DNA of 64,000 nt from Escarpia spicata (GCA_963995525.1 OZ023207.1:35416792-35480791), one strand, 5' to 3'. Positions 14,619-27,405 are shown, counted from the stretch's first letter. Notes: generated by a model not told the origin, from the sequence alone. A program made the numbers and translations.

Positions 14619-16464
14619 ATGAAAACTAACCGTCAGAAAACGTCTATATTGCTGTAGTAGTGACCTGAAGTGTCAAACAAGCGAAATATTATGCTATCAC
14701 TTCGAATTGATCGATACTCAGCATTTGGGAACGTTTTTAACTGTTGATTACCCCCTATAAATGAAAACAAACCGTCAGAAAACGTGTACATTGCTGTAAA
14801 TGTTAGCTGTACGGTTATACACGCGAAATATTATGTTATGCCATTGAATTGAACAATATTCAGCATTTTGCATCATTTTAAAGTGTTGATTACCCCCTAT
14901 AAATGAAAACTAACCGTCAGAAAACGTCTAGAATGCTCTGAATGTAAGCCGTACGGTGAAACATACGAAATATTATGTTATATCATTGAATTTAACGATA
15001 TTCAGCATATAGTAACGTTTTTAACTTTTGATTACCCCTTATATATGAAAACTAACCGTCAGAAAATGTCTAAATTACTGTCGTAGAGAACTGTTCGTTC
15101 ATGCAAGAGAAATATTATGCTATCAATTTGAATTGATTGAAACTCAGCATTTGGGAACGTTTTTAACTGTTGATTACCCCCTATAAATGAAAACAAACCG
15201 TAAGAAAACGTGTACATTGCTGTAAATGTGAGCTGTACGGTTATACACGCGAAATATTATGTTATGCCATTGAATTGAACAATATTCAGCATTTTGCATC
15301 GTTTTAAAGTGTTGATTACCCCCTACAAATGAAAACTAACCACCAGAAAACGTCTACAATGCTGTGATTGTAAGCCGAACGGTGATACATACGAAATATT
15401 ATGTTATATCATTGAAATGAACGATATTCAGCATTTGGCAACGTTTTTAACTGTTGATTACCCGCTGTAAATGAAAACTAACCGTCAGAAAACGTCTAGA
15501 TTGCTGTAATAGTGACCTGAAGTGTCAAACAAGCGAAATATTATGCTATCATTTCGAATTGATCGATACTCAGCATTTGGGAACGTTTTGAACTGTTGAT
15601 TACCCCCTATAAATGAAAAATAACCGTCAGAAAACGTCTACATTGCTGTGAATGTGAGCTGTACGGTTATACACGAGAAACGTTATGTTATGCCATTGAA
15701 TTGAACGATATTGAGAATTTTGCATCGTTTTAAAGTGTTGATTACCCCCTATAAATGAAAACAAACCGTCAGAAAACGTCTAGAATGCTCTGAATGTAAG
15801 CCGTACGGTGAAACAAACGAAATATTATGATATATAATTGAAATGAACGATATTCAGCATTTGGCAACGTTTTTAACTTTTCTTTACCCCCTATAAATGA
15901 AAACTAACCGTCAGAAAATGTCTAGACTACTGTGATAGTGAACTGTACGATCATACAAGAGAAATATTATGCTATCACTTCGAATTGATTCATACTCAGC
16001 ATTTGGGAACGTTTTTAACTGTTGATTACCCCCTATAAATGAAAACAAACCGTCAGAAAACGTGTACATTGCTGTAAATGTTAGCTGTACGGTTATACAC
16101 GCGAAATATTATGTTATGCCATTGAATTGAACAATATTCAGCATTTTGCATCATTTTAAAGTGTTGATTACCCCCTATAAATGAAAACTAACCGTCAGAA
16201 AACGTCTAGAATGCTCTCAATGTAAGCCGTACGGTGAAACATACGAAATATTATGTTATATCATTGAATTTAACGATATTCAGCATATTGTAACGTTTTT
16301 AACTTTTGATTACCCCTTATATATGAAAACTAACCGTCAGAAAATGTCTAGATTACTGTCGTAGAGAACTGTTCGTTCATGCAAGAGAAATATTATGCTA
16401 TCAATTTGAATTGATTGAAACTCAGCATTTGGGAACGTTTTTAACTGTTGATTACCCCCTATAA
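14619..16464 (+). repeat. Block C copy 4: 13-mer higher-order repeat, 1846 bp
   Basis: It has the 13-mer order without the extra trimer and is the last C-type unit. The end has drifted: the last T6 has CTCTCAATG near 16216 and CATATTGTAACG near 16275, and the last T7 has GTTCATGCAAG where the others have GTTTATGGAAG. The next monomer (16465) is a T2 that keeps the GTAAG variant of the C-type T5, marking the break of the pattern. Confidence 0.85.
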
Positions 16465-17599
16465 ATGAAAAATAACCGTAAGAAAACGTCTACATTGCTG
16501 TGAATGTGAGCTGTACGGTTATACACGAGAAACGTTATGTTATGCCATTGAATTGAACGATATTGAGAATTTTGCATCGTTTTAAAGTGTTGATTACCCC
16601 CTATAAATGAAAACAAACCGTCAGAAAACGTCTAGAATGCTCTGAATGTAAGCCGTACGGTGAAACAAACGAAATATTATGATATATAATTGAAATGAAC
16701 GATATTCAGCATTTGGCAACGTTTTTAACTTTTCTTTACCCCCTATAAATGAAAACTAACCGTCAGAAAATGTCTAGACTACTGTGATAGTGAACTGTAC
16801 GTTCATACAAGAGAAATATTATGCTATCACTTCGAATTGATTTATACTCAGCATTTAGGAACGTTTTTAACTGTTGATTACCCCCTATAAATGAAAACAA
16901 ACCGTCAGAAAACGTGTACATTGCTGTAAATGTGAGCAGTACGGTTATAAACGCGAAATATTATGTTATGCCATTGAATTGAACAATATTCAGCATTTTG
17001 CATCATTTTAAACTGTTGATTACCCCCTATAAATGAAAACAAACGGTCAGAAAACTTCTAGAATGCTCTGAATGTAAGCCGTACGGTGAAACATACGAAA
17101 TATTATGTTATATCATTGAATTGAACGATATTCAGCATATGGTAACGGTTTTAACTTTTGATTACCCCTTATATATGAAAACTAACCGTCAGAAAATGTC
17201 TAGATTACTGTCGTAGAGAACTGTACGGTCATGCAAGAGAAATATTATGCTATCAGTTTGAATTGATTGAAACTCAGCATTTGGGATCGTTTTTAACTGT
17301 TGATTACCCGCTGTAAATGAAAACTAACCGTCAGAAAACGTCTAGATTGCTGTAATAGTGACCTGAAGTGTCAAACAAGCGAAATATTATGCTATCACTT
17401 CGAATTGATCGATACTCAGCATTTGGAACGTTTTCAACTGTTGATTACCCCCTATAAATGAAAAATAACCGTCAGAAAACGTCTACATTGCTGTGAATGT
17501 GAGCTGTACGGTTATACACGAGAAACGTTATGTTATGCCATTGAATTGAACGATATTCAGAATTTTGCATTGTTTTAAAGTGTTGATTACCCCCTATAA

Positions 17600-17741
17600 A
17601 TGAAAACAAACCATCATAAAACGTCTACAATGCTGTGATTGTAAGCCGAACGGTGACACATACGAAATATTATGTTATATCATTGAATTGAACGATATTC
17701 AGCATATGGTTACGTTTTTAACTTTTGATTACCCCTTATAT
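17600..17741 (+). repeat. Hybrid monomer T3/T6
   Basis: The front is T3 (AACCATCATAAAACG, CTACAATGCTGTGATTG) and the rear is T6 (GAATTGAACGATATTCAGC, CATATGGTTACG, tail CCCCTTATATATG). It is the reverse order of the common T6/T3 hybrid and is followed by T7 as a normal T6 would be. Confidence 0.75.
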
Positions 17742-19161
17742 ATGAAAACTAACCGTCAGAAAATGTCTAGATTACTGTCGTAGAGAACTGTTCGTTCATG
17801 CAAGATAAATATTATGCTATCAGTTTGAATTGATTGAAACTCAGCATTTGGGATCGTTTTTAACTGTTGTTTACCCGCTGTAAATGAAAACTAACCGTCA
17901 GAAAACGTCTAGATTGCTGTAATAGTGACCCCTGAAGTGTCAAGCAAGCGAAATATTTTGCTATCACTTCGAATTGATCGATACTCAGCATTTGGGAACG
18001 TTTTTAACTGTTGATTACCGCCTATAAATGAAAAATAACCGTCAGAAAACGTATACATTGCTGTGAATGTGAGCTGTACGGTTATACACGAGAAACGTTA
18101 TGTTATGCCATTGAATTGAACGATATTCAGAATTTTGAATCGTTTTAAAGTGTTGATTACCCCGTATAAATGAAAACTAACCATCAGAAAACGTCTACAA
18201 TGCTGTGATTGTAAGCCGAACGGTGATACATAAGAACTATTATGTTATATCATTGAAATGAACGATATTCAGCATTTGGCAAGTTTTTAACTTTTCTTTA
18301 CCCCCTATAAATGAAAACTAACCGTCAGAAAATGTATAGACTACTGTGATAGTGAACTGTACTTTGATAAAAGAGAAATATTATGCTATCACTTCGAATT
18401 GATTGATACTCAGCATTTGGGAACGTTTTTAACTGTTGATTACCCCCTATAAATGAAAACAAACCGTCAGAAAACGTGTACATTGCTGTAAATGTGAGCT
18501 GTACTGTTATACACGCGAAATATTATGTTATGCCATTGAATTGAACAATATTCAGCATTTTGCATCATTTTAAAGTGTTGATTACCCCCTATAAATGAAA
18601 ACTAACCGTCAGAAAACGTCTAGAATGCTCTGAATGTAAGCCGTACGGTGAAACATACGAACATTATGTTATATCATTGAATTGAACGATATTCAGCATA
18701 TGGTAACGGTTTTAACTTTTGATTACCCCTTATATATGAAAACTAACCATCAGAAAATGTGTAGATTACTGTCGTAGAGAACTGTACGTTCTTGCAAGAG
18801 AAATATTATGCTATCAGTTTGAATTGATTGAAACTCAGCATTTGGGATCGTTTTTAACTGTTGATTACCCGCTGTAAATGAAAACTAACCGTCAGAAAAC
18901 GTCTAGATTGCTGTAATAGTGACCTGAAGTGTCAAACAAGCGAAATATTATGCTATCACTTCGAATTGATCGATACTCAGCATTTGGGAACGTTTTTAAC
19001 TGTTGATTACCCCCTATAAATGAAAAATAACCGTCAGAAAACTTATACATTGCTGTGAATGTGAGCTGTACGGTTATACACGAGAAACGTTATGTTATGC
19101 CATTGAATTGAACGATATTCAGAATTTTGCATCGTTTTAAAGTGTTGATTACCCCCTATAA

Positions 19162-19303
19162 ATGAAAACTAACCATCAGAAAACGTCTACAATGCTGTGA
19201 TTGTAAGCCGAACGGTGATACATAAGAAATATTATGTTATATCATTGAAATGAACAATATTCAGCATTTTGCATCATTTTAAAGTGTTGATTACCCCCTA
19301 TAA
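19162..19303 (+). repeat. Hybrid monomer T3/T5
   Basis: It begins as T3 (AACCATCAG, GCCGAACGGTGATAC, ATTGAAATGAAC) and changes to T5 at CAATATTCAGCATTTTGC. It is followed by T6, as T5 normally is, so the switch deleted one T3-T4-T5 interval while keeping the downstream order. Confidence 0.75.
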
Positions 19304-19731
19304 ATGAAAACTAACCGTCAGAAAACGTTTAGAATGCTCTGAATGTAAGCCGTACGGTGAAACATACGAAATATTATGTTATATCATTGAATTGAACGAT
19401 ATTCAGCATATGGTTACGTTTTTAACTTTTGATTACCCCTTATATATGAAAACTAACCGTCAGAAAATGTCTAGATTACTGTCGTAGAGAACTGTTCGTT
19501 CATGCAAGAGAAATATTATGCTATCAGTTTGAATTGATTGAAACTCAGCATTTGGGATCGTTTTTAACTGTTGATTACCCGCTGTAAATGAAAACTAACC
19601 GTCAGAAAACGTCTAGATTGCTGTAATAGTGACCCCTGAAGTGTCAAACAAGCGAAATATTATGCTATCACTTCGAATTGATCGATACTCAGCATTTGGG
19701 AACGTTTTTAACTGTTGATTACCGCCTATAA

Positions 19732-19873
19732 ATGAAAAATAACCGTCAGAAAACGTATACATTGCTGTGAATGTGAGCTGTACGGTTATACACGAGAAAT
19801 ATTATGTTATGCCATTGAATTGAACAATATTCAGCATTTTGCATCATTTTAAAGTGTTGATTACCCCCTATAA
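19732..19873 (+). repeat. Hybrid monomer T2/T5
   Basis: The front is T2 (AAAAATAACC, CGTATACATTGCTGTG) and the rear is T5 (GAACAATATTCAGC, TTTGCATCATTTTAAAG), leading to T6. A related front/rear combination occurs near 20725-20866, where GAGAATTATTATG and TGAAAAATATTC are private changes. Confidence 0.75.
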
Positions 19874-21861
19874 ATGAAAACTAACCGTCAGAAAACGTCT
19901 AGAATGCTCTGAATGTAAGCCGTACGGTGAAACATACGAAACATTATGTTATATCATTGAATTGAACGATATTCAGCATATGGTAACGGTTTTAACTTTT
20001 GATTACCCCTTATATATGAAAACTAACCGTCAGAAAATGTCTAGATTACTGTCGTAGAGAACTGTACGTTCATGCAAGAGAAATATTATGCTATCAGTTT
20101 GAATTGATTGAAACTCAGCATTTGGGATCGTTTTTAGCTGTTGATTACCCGCTGTAAATGAAAACTAACCGTCAGAAAACGTCTAGATTGCTATAATAGT
20201 GACCTGAAGTGTCAAACAAGCGAAATATTATGCTATCACTTCGAATTGATCGATACTCAGCATTTGGGAACGTTTTAACTGTTGATTACCTCCTATAAAT
20301 GAAAAATAACCGTCAGAAAACGTATACATTGCTGTGAATGTGAGCTGTACGGTTATACACGAGAAACGTTATGTTATGCCAATTGAATTGAACGATATTC
20401 AGAATTTTGCATCGTTTTAAAGTGTTGATTATCCCCTATAAATGAAAACAAACCGTCAGAAAACGTCTAGAATGCTCTGAATGTAAGCCGTACGGTGAAA
20501 CAAACGAAATATTATGATATATCATTGAAATGAACGATATTCAGCATTTGGCAACGTTTTTAACTTTTCTTTACCCCCTATAAATGAAAACTAACCGTCA
20601 GAAAATGTCTAGACGACTGTGATAGTGAACTGTATGATCATACAAGAGAAATATTATGCTATCACTTCGAATTGATTCATACTCAGCATTTGGGAACGTT
20701 TTTAACTGTTGATTACCCCCTATAAATGAAAACAAACCGTCAGAAAACGTATACATTGCTGTGAATGTGAGCTGTACGGTTATACACGAGAATTATTATG
20801 TTATGCCATTGAATTGAAAAATATTCAGCATTTTGCATCATTTTAAAGTGTTGATTACCCCCTATAAATGAAAACTAACCGTCAGAAAACGTCTAGAATG
20901 CTCTGAATGTAAGCCGTACGGTGAAACATACGAAACATTATGTTATATCATTGAATTGAACGATATTCAGCATATGGTAACGGTTTTAACTTTTGATTAC
21001 CCCTTATATATGAAAACTAACCGTCAGAAAATATCTAGATTACTGTCGTAGAGAACTGTACGTTCATGCAAGAGAAATTTTATGCTATCAGTTTGAATTG
21101 ATTGAAACTCAGCATTTGGGATCGTTTTTAACTGTTGATTACCCGCTGTAAATGAAAACTAACCGTCAGAAAATGTCTAGATTGCTATAATAGTGACCTG
21201 AAGTGTCAAACAAGCGAAATATTATGCTATCACTTCGAATTGATCGATACTCAGCATTTGGGAACGTTTTTAACTGTTGATTACCTCCTATAAATGAAAA
21301 ATAACCGTCAGAAAACGTATACATTGCTGTGAATGTGAGCTGTACGGTTATACACGAGAAACGTTATGTTATGCCATTGAATTGAACGATATTCAGAATT
21401 TTGCATCGTTTTAAAGTGTTGATTACCCCCTATAAATGAAAACAAACCGTCAGAAAACGTCTAGAATGCTCTGAATGTAAGCCGTACGGTGAAACAAACG
21501 AAATATTATGATATATCATTGAAATGAACGATATTCAGCATTTGGCAACGTTTTTAACTTTTCTTTACCCCCTATAAATGAAAACTAACCGTCAGAAAAT
21601 GTCTAGACGACTGTGATAGTGAACTGTACGATCATACAAGAGAAATATTATGCTATCACTTCGAATTGATTCATACTCAGCATTTGGGAACGTTTTTAAC
21701 TGTTGATTACCCCCTATAAATGAAAACAAACCGTCAGAAAACGTGTACATTGCTGTAAATGTTAGCTGTACGGTTATACACGCGAAATATTATGTTATGC
21801 CATTGAATTGAACAATATTCAGCATATAGTAACGTTTTGAACTGTTGATTACCCCCTATAA
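19874..21861 (+). repeat. Tandem duplication of a heptad in block D (994 bp unit)
   Basis: Units 19874-20867 and 20868-21861 both run T6, T7, T1, T2, T6/3, T4, T5-like. Private variants recur 994 bp apart: CTATAATAGTG in T1 at 20191 and 21185, and AGACGACTGTG in T4 at 20611 and 21605. The set lacks T3 because the T6/3 hybrid takes its place. Confidence 0.85.
21720..21861 (+). repeat. Three-part hybrid monomer T5/T6/T1
   Basis: It starts as T5 (CGTGTACATTGCTGTAAATG, ACACGCGAAATATT, GAACAATATTCAGC), has the T6 element CATATAGTAACG in the middle of the rear half, and ends with a T1-type tail (TTTTGAACTGTTGATTACC). It is followed by T2, the normal successor of T1. Confidence 0.7.
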
Positions 21862-22003
21862 ATGAAAAATAACCGTCAGAAAACGTCTACATTGCTGTGA
21901 ATGTGAGCTGTACGGTTATACACGAGAAACGTTATGTTATGCCATTGAATTGAACGATATTCAGAATTTTGCATCGTTTTAAAGTGTTGATTACCCCCTA
22001 TAA

Positions 22004-25000
22004 ATGAAAACAAACCGTCAGAAAACGTCTAGAATGCTCTGAATGTAAGCCGTACGGTGAAACATACGAAATATTATGTTATATCATTGAATTTAACGAT
22101 ATTCAGCATATAGTAACGTTTTTAACTGTTGATTACCCCCTATAAATGAAAAATAACCGTCAGAAAACGTATACATTGCAGTGAATGTGAGCTGTACGGT
22201 TATACCCGAGAAAAGTTATGTTATGCTATTGAATTGAACGATATTCAGAATTTTGCATCGTTTTAAAGTGTTGATTACCCCCTATAAATGAAAACTAACC
22301 ATCAGAAAACGTCTACAATGCTGTGATTGTAAGCCGAACGGTGATACATAAGAAATATTACGTTATATCATTGAAATGAACGATATTCAGCATTTGGCAA
22401 CGTTTTTAACTTTTCTTTACCCCCTATAAATGAAAACTAACCGTCAGAAAATGTCTAGACTACTGTGATAGTGAACTGTACGTTCATACAAGAGAAATAT
22501 TATGCTATCACTTCGAATTGATTCATACTCAGCATTTGGGAACGTTTTTAACTGTTGATTACCCCCTATAAATGAAAACAAACCGTCATAAAACGTGTAC
22601 ATTGCTGTAAATGTGAGCTGTACGGTTATACACGCGAAATATTATGTTATGCCATTGAATTGAACAATATTCAGCATTTTGCATCATTTTAAAGTGTTGA
22701 TTACCCCCTATAAATGAAAACTAACCGTCAGAAAACGTCTAGAATGCTCTGAATGTAAGCCGTACGGTGAAACATACGAAATATTATGTTATATCATTGA
22801 ATTGAACGATATTCAGCATATGGTTACGTTTTTAACTTTTGATTACCCCTTATATATGAAAACTAACCGTCAGAAATTGTCTAGATTACTGTCGTAGAGA
22901 ACTGTTCGTTCATGCAAGAGAAATATTATGCTATCAGTTTGAATTGATTGAAACTCAGCATTTGGGATCGTTTTTAACTGTTGATTACCCGCTGTAAATG
23001 AAAACTAACCGTCAGAAAACGTCTAGATTGCTGTAATAGTGACCCCTGAAGTGTCAAACAAGCGAAATATTATGCTATCACTTCGAATTGATCGATACTC
23101 AGCATTTGGGAACTTTTTTAAATGTTGATTACCTCCTATAAATGAAAAATAACCGTCAGAAAACGTATACATTGCTGTGAATGTGAGCTGTACGGTTATA
23201 CACGAGAAACGTTATGTTATGCCATTGAATTGAACGATATTCAGAATTTTGCATCGTTTTAAAGTGTTGATTACCCCCTATAAATGAAAACAAACCGTCA
23301 GAAAACGTCTAGAATGCTCTGAATGTAAGCCGTACGGTGAAACAAACGAAATATTATGATATATCATTGAAATGAACGATATTCAGCATTTGGCAACGTT
23401 TTTAACTTTTCTTTACCCCCTATAAATGAAAACTAACCGTCAGAAAATGTCTAGACTACTGTGATAGTGAACTGTACGATCATACAAGAGAAATATTATG
23501 CTATCACTTCGAATTGATTCATACTCAGCATTTGGGAAAGTTTTTAACTCTTGATTACCCCCTATAAATGAAAACAAACCGTCAGAAAACGTGTACATTG
23601 CTGTAAATGTTAGCTGTACGGTTATACACGCGAAATATTATGTTATGCCATTGAATTGAACAATATTCAGCATTTTGCATCATTTTAAAGTGTTGATTAC
23701 CCCCTATAAATGAAAACTAACCGTCAGAAAACGTCTAGAATGCTCTGAATGTAAGCCGTACGGTGAAACATACGAAATATTATGTTATATCATTGAATTT
23801 AACGATATTCAGCATATAGTAACGTTTTTAACTGTTGATTACCCCCTATAAATGAAAAATAACCGTCAGAAAACGTATACATTGCTGTGAATGTGAGCTG
23901 TACGGTTATACACGAGAAACGTTATGTTATGCCATTGAATTGAACGATATTCAGAATTTTTCATCGTTTTAAAGTGTTGATTACCCCCTATAAATGAAAA
24001 CTAACCATCAGAAAACGTCTACAATGCTGTGATTGTAAGCCGAACGGTGATACATAAGAAATATTATGTTATATCATTGAAATGAACGATATTCAGCATT
24101 TGGCAACGTTTTTAACTTTTCTTTACCCCCTATAAATGAAAACTAACCGTCAGAATATGTCTAGACTACTGTGATAGTGAACTGTACGTTCATACAAGAG
24201 AAATATTATGCTATCACTTCGAATTGATTCATACTCAGCATTTGGGAACGTTTTTAACTGTTGATTACCCCCTATAAATGAAAACAAACCGTCATAAAAC
24301 GTGTACATTGCTGTAAATGTGAGCTGTACGGTTATACACGCGAAATATTATGTTATGCCATTGAATTGAACAATATTAAGCATTTTGCATCATTTTAAAG
24401 TGTTGATTACCCCCTATAAATGAAAACTAACCGTCAGAAAACGTCTAGAATGCTCTGAATGTAAGCCGTACGGTGAAACATACGAAATATTATGTTATAT
24501 CATTGAATTGAACGATATTCAGCATATGGTTACGTTTTTAACTTTTTATTAACCCTTATATATGAAAACTAACCGTCAGAAAATGTCTAGATTACTGTCG
24601 TAGAGAACTGTTCGTTCATGCAAGAGAAATATTATGCTATCAGTTTGAATTGATTGAAACTCAGCATTTGGGATCGTTTTTAACTGTTGATTACCCGCTG
24701 TAAATGAAAACTAACCGTCAGAAAACGTCTAGATTGCTGTAATAGTGACCCCTGAAGTGTCAAACAAGCGAAATATTATGCTATCACTTCGAATTGATCG
24801 ATACTCAGCATTTGGGAACGTTTTTAACTGTTGATTACCGCCTATAAATGAAAAATAACCGTCAGAAAACGTATACATTGCTGTGAATGTGAGCTGTACG
24901 GTTATACACGAGAAACGTTATGTTATGCCATTGAATTGAACGATATTCAGAATTTTGCATCGTTTTAAAGTGTTGATTACCCCCTATAAATGAAAACAAA

Positions 25001-25151
25001 CCGTCAGAAAACGTCTAGAATGCTCTGAATGTAAGCCGTACGGTGAAACAAACGAAATATTATGATATATCATTGAAATGAACGATATTCAGCATTTGGC
25101 AACGTTTTTAACTTTTCTTTACCCCCTATAAATGAAAACTAACCGTCAGAA
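22004..25151 (+). repeat. 12-mer duplication in block D (1706 bp unit)
   Basis: Copy 1 is 22004-23709 and copy 2 starts at 23710, with clear homology to about 25151. Shared marks 1706 bp apart are the CATATAGTAACG element (22111 and 23817) and the AACCGTCATAAAACG variant of T5 (22581 and 24287). The unit is two bases longer than 12 monomers because it contains the T1 with GACCCCTG. Local differences remain, for instance the TTTTTTAAATGTTG run near 23114 found only in copy 1. Confidence 0.85.
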
Positions 25152-26695
25152 AATGTATAGACTACTGTGATAGTGAACTGTACTTTCATAAAAGAGAAAT
25201 ATTATGCTATCACTTCGAATTGATTCATACTCAGCATTTGGGAACGTTTTTAACTGTTGATTACCCCCTATAAATGAAAAAAAAACGTCAGAAAACGTGT
25301 ACATTGCTTTAAATGTGAGCTGTACGGTTATACACGCGAAATATTATGTTATGCCATTGAATTGAACAATATTCAGCATTTTGCATCATTTTAAAGTGTT
25401 GATTACCCCCTATAAATGAAAACTAACCGTCAGAAAACGTCTAGAATGCTCTGAATGTAAGCCGTACGGTGAAACATACGAAACATTATGTTATATCATT
25501 GAATTGAACGATATTCAGCATATGGTAACGGTTTTAACTTTTGATTACCCCTTATATATGAAAACTAACCGTCAGAAAATGTCTAGATTACTGTCGTAGA
25601 GAACTGTACGTTCATGCAAGAGAAATATTATGCTATCAGTTTGAATTGATTGAAACTCAGCATTTGGGATCGTTTTTAACTGTTGATTACCCACTGTAAA
25701 TGAAAACTAACCGTCAGAAAACGTCTAGATTGCTGTAATAGTGACCTGAAGTGTCAAACAAGCGAAATATTATGCTATCACTTCGAATTGATCGATACTC
25801 AGCATTTGGGAACGTTTTTAACTGTTGATTACCGCCTATAAATGAAAAATAACCGTCAGAAAACGTATACATTGCTATGAATGTGAGCTGTACGGTTATA
25901 CACGAGAAACGTTATGTTATGCCATTGAATTGAACGATATTCAGAATTTTGCATCGTTTTAAAGTGTTGATTACCCCCAATAAATGAAAATTAACCATCA
26001 GAAAACGTCTACAATGCTGTGATTGTAAGCCGAACGGAGATACATAAGAAATATTATATTATATCATTGAAATGAACGATATTCAGCATTTGGCAACGTT
26101 TTTAACTTTTCTTTACCCCCTATAAATGAAAACTAACCGTCAGAAAATGTCTAGACTACTGTGATAGTGAACTGTACGTTCATACAAGAGAAATATTATG
26201 CTATCACTTCGAATTGATTCATACTCTGCATTTGGGAACGTTTTTAACTGTTGATTACCCCCTATAAATGAAAACAAACCGTCAGAAAACGTGTACATTG
26301 CTGTAAATGTGAGCTGTACGGTTATACAAGCGAAATATTATGTTATGCCATTGAATTGAACAATATTCAGCATTTTGCATCATTTTAAAGTGTTGATTAC
26401 CCCCTATAAATGAAAACTAACCGTCAGAAAACGTCTAGAATGCTCTGAATGTAAGCCGTACGGTGAAACATACGAAACATTATGTTATATCATTGAATTG
26501 AACGATATTCAGCATATGGTAACGTTTTTAACTTTTGATTACCCCTTATATATGAAAACTAACCGTCAGAAAATGTCTAGATTACTGTCGTAGAGAACTG
26601 TACGTTCATGCAAGAGAAATATTATGCTATCAGTTTGAATTGATTGAAACTCAGCATTTGGGATCGTTTTTTTAACTGTTGATTACCCGCTGTAA

Positions 26696-26837
26696 ATGAA
26701 AACTAACCGTCAGAAAACGTCTAGATTGCTGTAATAGTGACCTGAAGTGTCAAACAAGCGAAATATTATGCTATCACTTCGAATTGATCGATACTCAGCA
26801 TTTGGGAACGTTTTTAACTGTTGATTACCCCCTATAA
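26696..26837 (+). repeat. Monomer subtype T1
   Basis: Signatures are CTAGATTGCTGTAATAGTG, then ACCTGAAGTGTCAAACAAG, then TTCGAATTGATCGATACTC, and the tail CTGTTGATTACCCCC. A sister form has two more bases (GTGACCCCTGAAG). The rear half is shared with T4, which explains the T4/T1 hybrids found in block G. Confidence 0.9.
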
Positions 26838-26979
26838 ATGAAAAATAACCGTCAGAAAACGTATACATTGCTGTGAATGTGAGCTGTACGGTTATACACG
26901 AGAAACGTTATGTTATGCCATTGAATTGAACGATATTCAGAATTTTGCATCGTTTTAAAGTGTTGATTACCCCCTATAA
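26838..26979 (+). repeat. Monomer subtype T2
   Basis: It begins ATGAAAAATAACCGTC instead of ATGAAAAC. Other signatures are ACATTGCTGTGAATGTGAG, ACACGAGAAACGTTATG (the only subtype without AAATATTATG) and CAGAATTTTGCATCG. Some copies have AGAAACCTTATG and GATATTAAG instead. Confidence 0.9.
26845..26895 (+). repeat. Inverted repeat inside T2 (8-bp arms, 35-nt loop)
   Basis: The arms ATAACCGT (26845-26852) and ACGGTTAT (26888-26895) are perfect reverse complements. The arrangement is present in nearly every T2 monomer, and a shorter AACCGT/ACGGTT version in T5. It could extrude as a stem-loop; whether it does is not known. Confidence 0.6.
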
Positions 26980-27121
26980 ATGAAAACTAACCATCAGAAA
27001 ACGTCTACAATGCTGTGATTGTAAGCCGAACGGTGATACGTAAGAAATATTATGTTATATCATTGAAATGAACGATATTCAGCATTTGGCAACGTTTTTA
27101 ACTTTTCTTTACCCCCTATAA
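26980..27121 (+). repeat. Monomer subtype T3
   Basis: Signatures are AACCATCAG (others have AACCGTCAG), CTACAATGCTGTGATTG, GCCGAACGGTGATAC, ATTGAAATGAACG and the tail CTTTTCTTTACCCCC. A one-base-short form with GGCAAGTTTTTAAC is frequent in blocks D, F, G and H. Confidence 0.9.
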
Positions 27122-27263
27122 ATGAAAACTAACCGTCAGAAAATGTCTAGACTACTGTGATAGTGAACTGTACGTGCATACAAGAGAAATATTATGCTAT
27201 CACTTCGAATTGATTCATACTCAGCATTTGGGAACGTTTTTAACTGTTGATTACCCCCTATAA
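27122..27263 (+). repeat. Monomer subtype T4
   Basis: Signatures are AAATGTCTAGACTACTG (or AAATGTATAGAC), GATAGTGAACTGTACG, CATACAAGAG and TTCGAATTGATTCATACTC. The element GTCTAGAC is a perfect 8-bp palindrome. This copy has GTGCATAC where most have GTTCATAC or GATCATAC; the variant recurs 2984 bp later. Confidence 0.9.
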
Positions 27264-27405
27264 ATGAAAAAAAAACGTCAGAAAACGTGTACATTGCTTT
27301 AAATGTGAGCTGTACGGTTATACACGCGAAATATTATGTTATGCCATTGAATTGAACAATATTCAGCATTTTGCATCATTTTAAAGTGTAGATTACCCCC
27401 TATAA
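27264..27405 (+). repeat. Monomer subtype T5 (poly-A variant)
   Basis: Signatures are GTGTACATTGCTGTAAATG, ACACGCGAAATATTATG, GAACAATATTCAGC and TTTGCATCATTTTAAAG. Most T5 copies read ATGAAAACAAACCGTC here; this one and those near 25277 and 30251 have a run of A replacing that stretch (ATGAAAAAAAAACGTC) and TGCTTTAAATG, so they form a sub-lineage. Confidence 0.9.

Larger units (their letters stand above)
16465..26267 (+). repeat. Block D: irregular mosaic of heptads and 12-mers (about 69 monomers)
   Basis: No single HOR covers this stretch. Heptad order is common but broken by hybrids and by T2-to-T6/3 jumps. The two-base gain in T1 (GTGACCCCTGAAG instead of GTGACCTGAAG) first appears at about 17927 and recurs near 19631, 23041 and 24748; the spacings 1704, 3410 and 1706 bp equal 12, 24 and 12 monomers. 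Small indels are more frequent than elsewhere, for example CATTTGGAACG near 17421 and GCCAATTGAATTG near 20379. This looks like the older, less homogenised part between C and E. No gene is present. Confidence 0.8.

Noticed and set aside
25270..25285. Poly-A run as a retroposon or SINE tail
   Set aside because: It lies inside a T5 monomer, replaces its ACAAACCG stretch with no inserted sequence or target-site duplication, and recurs in register at 27267 and 30251.
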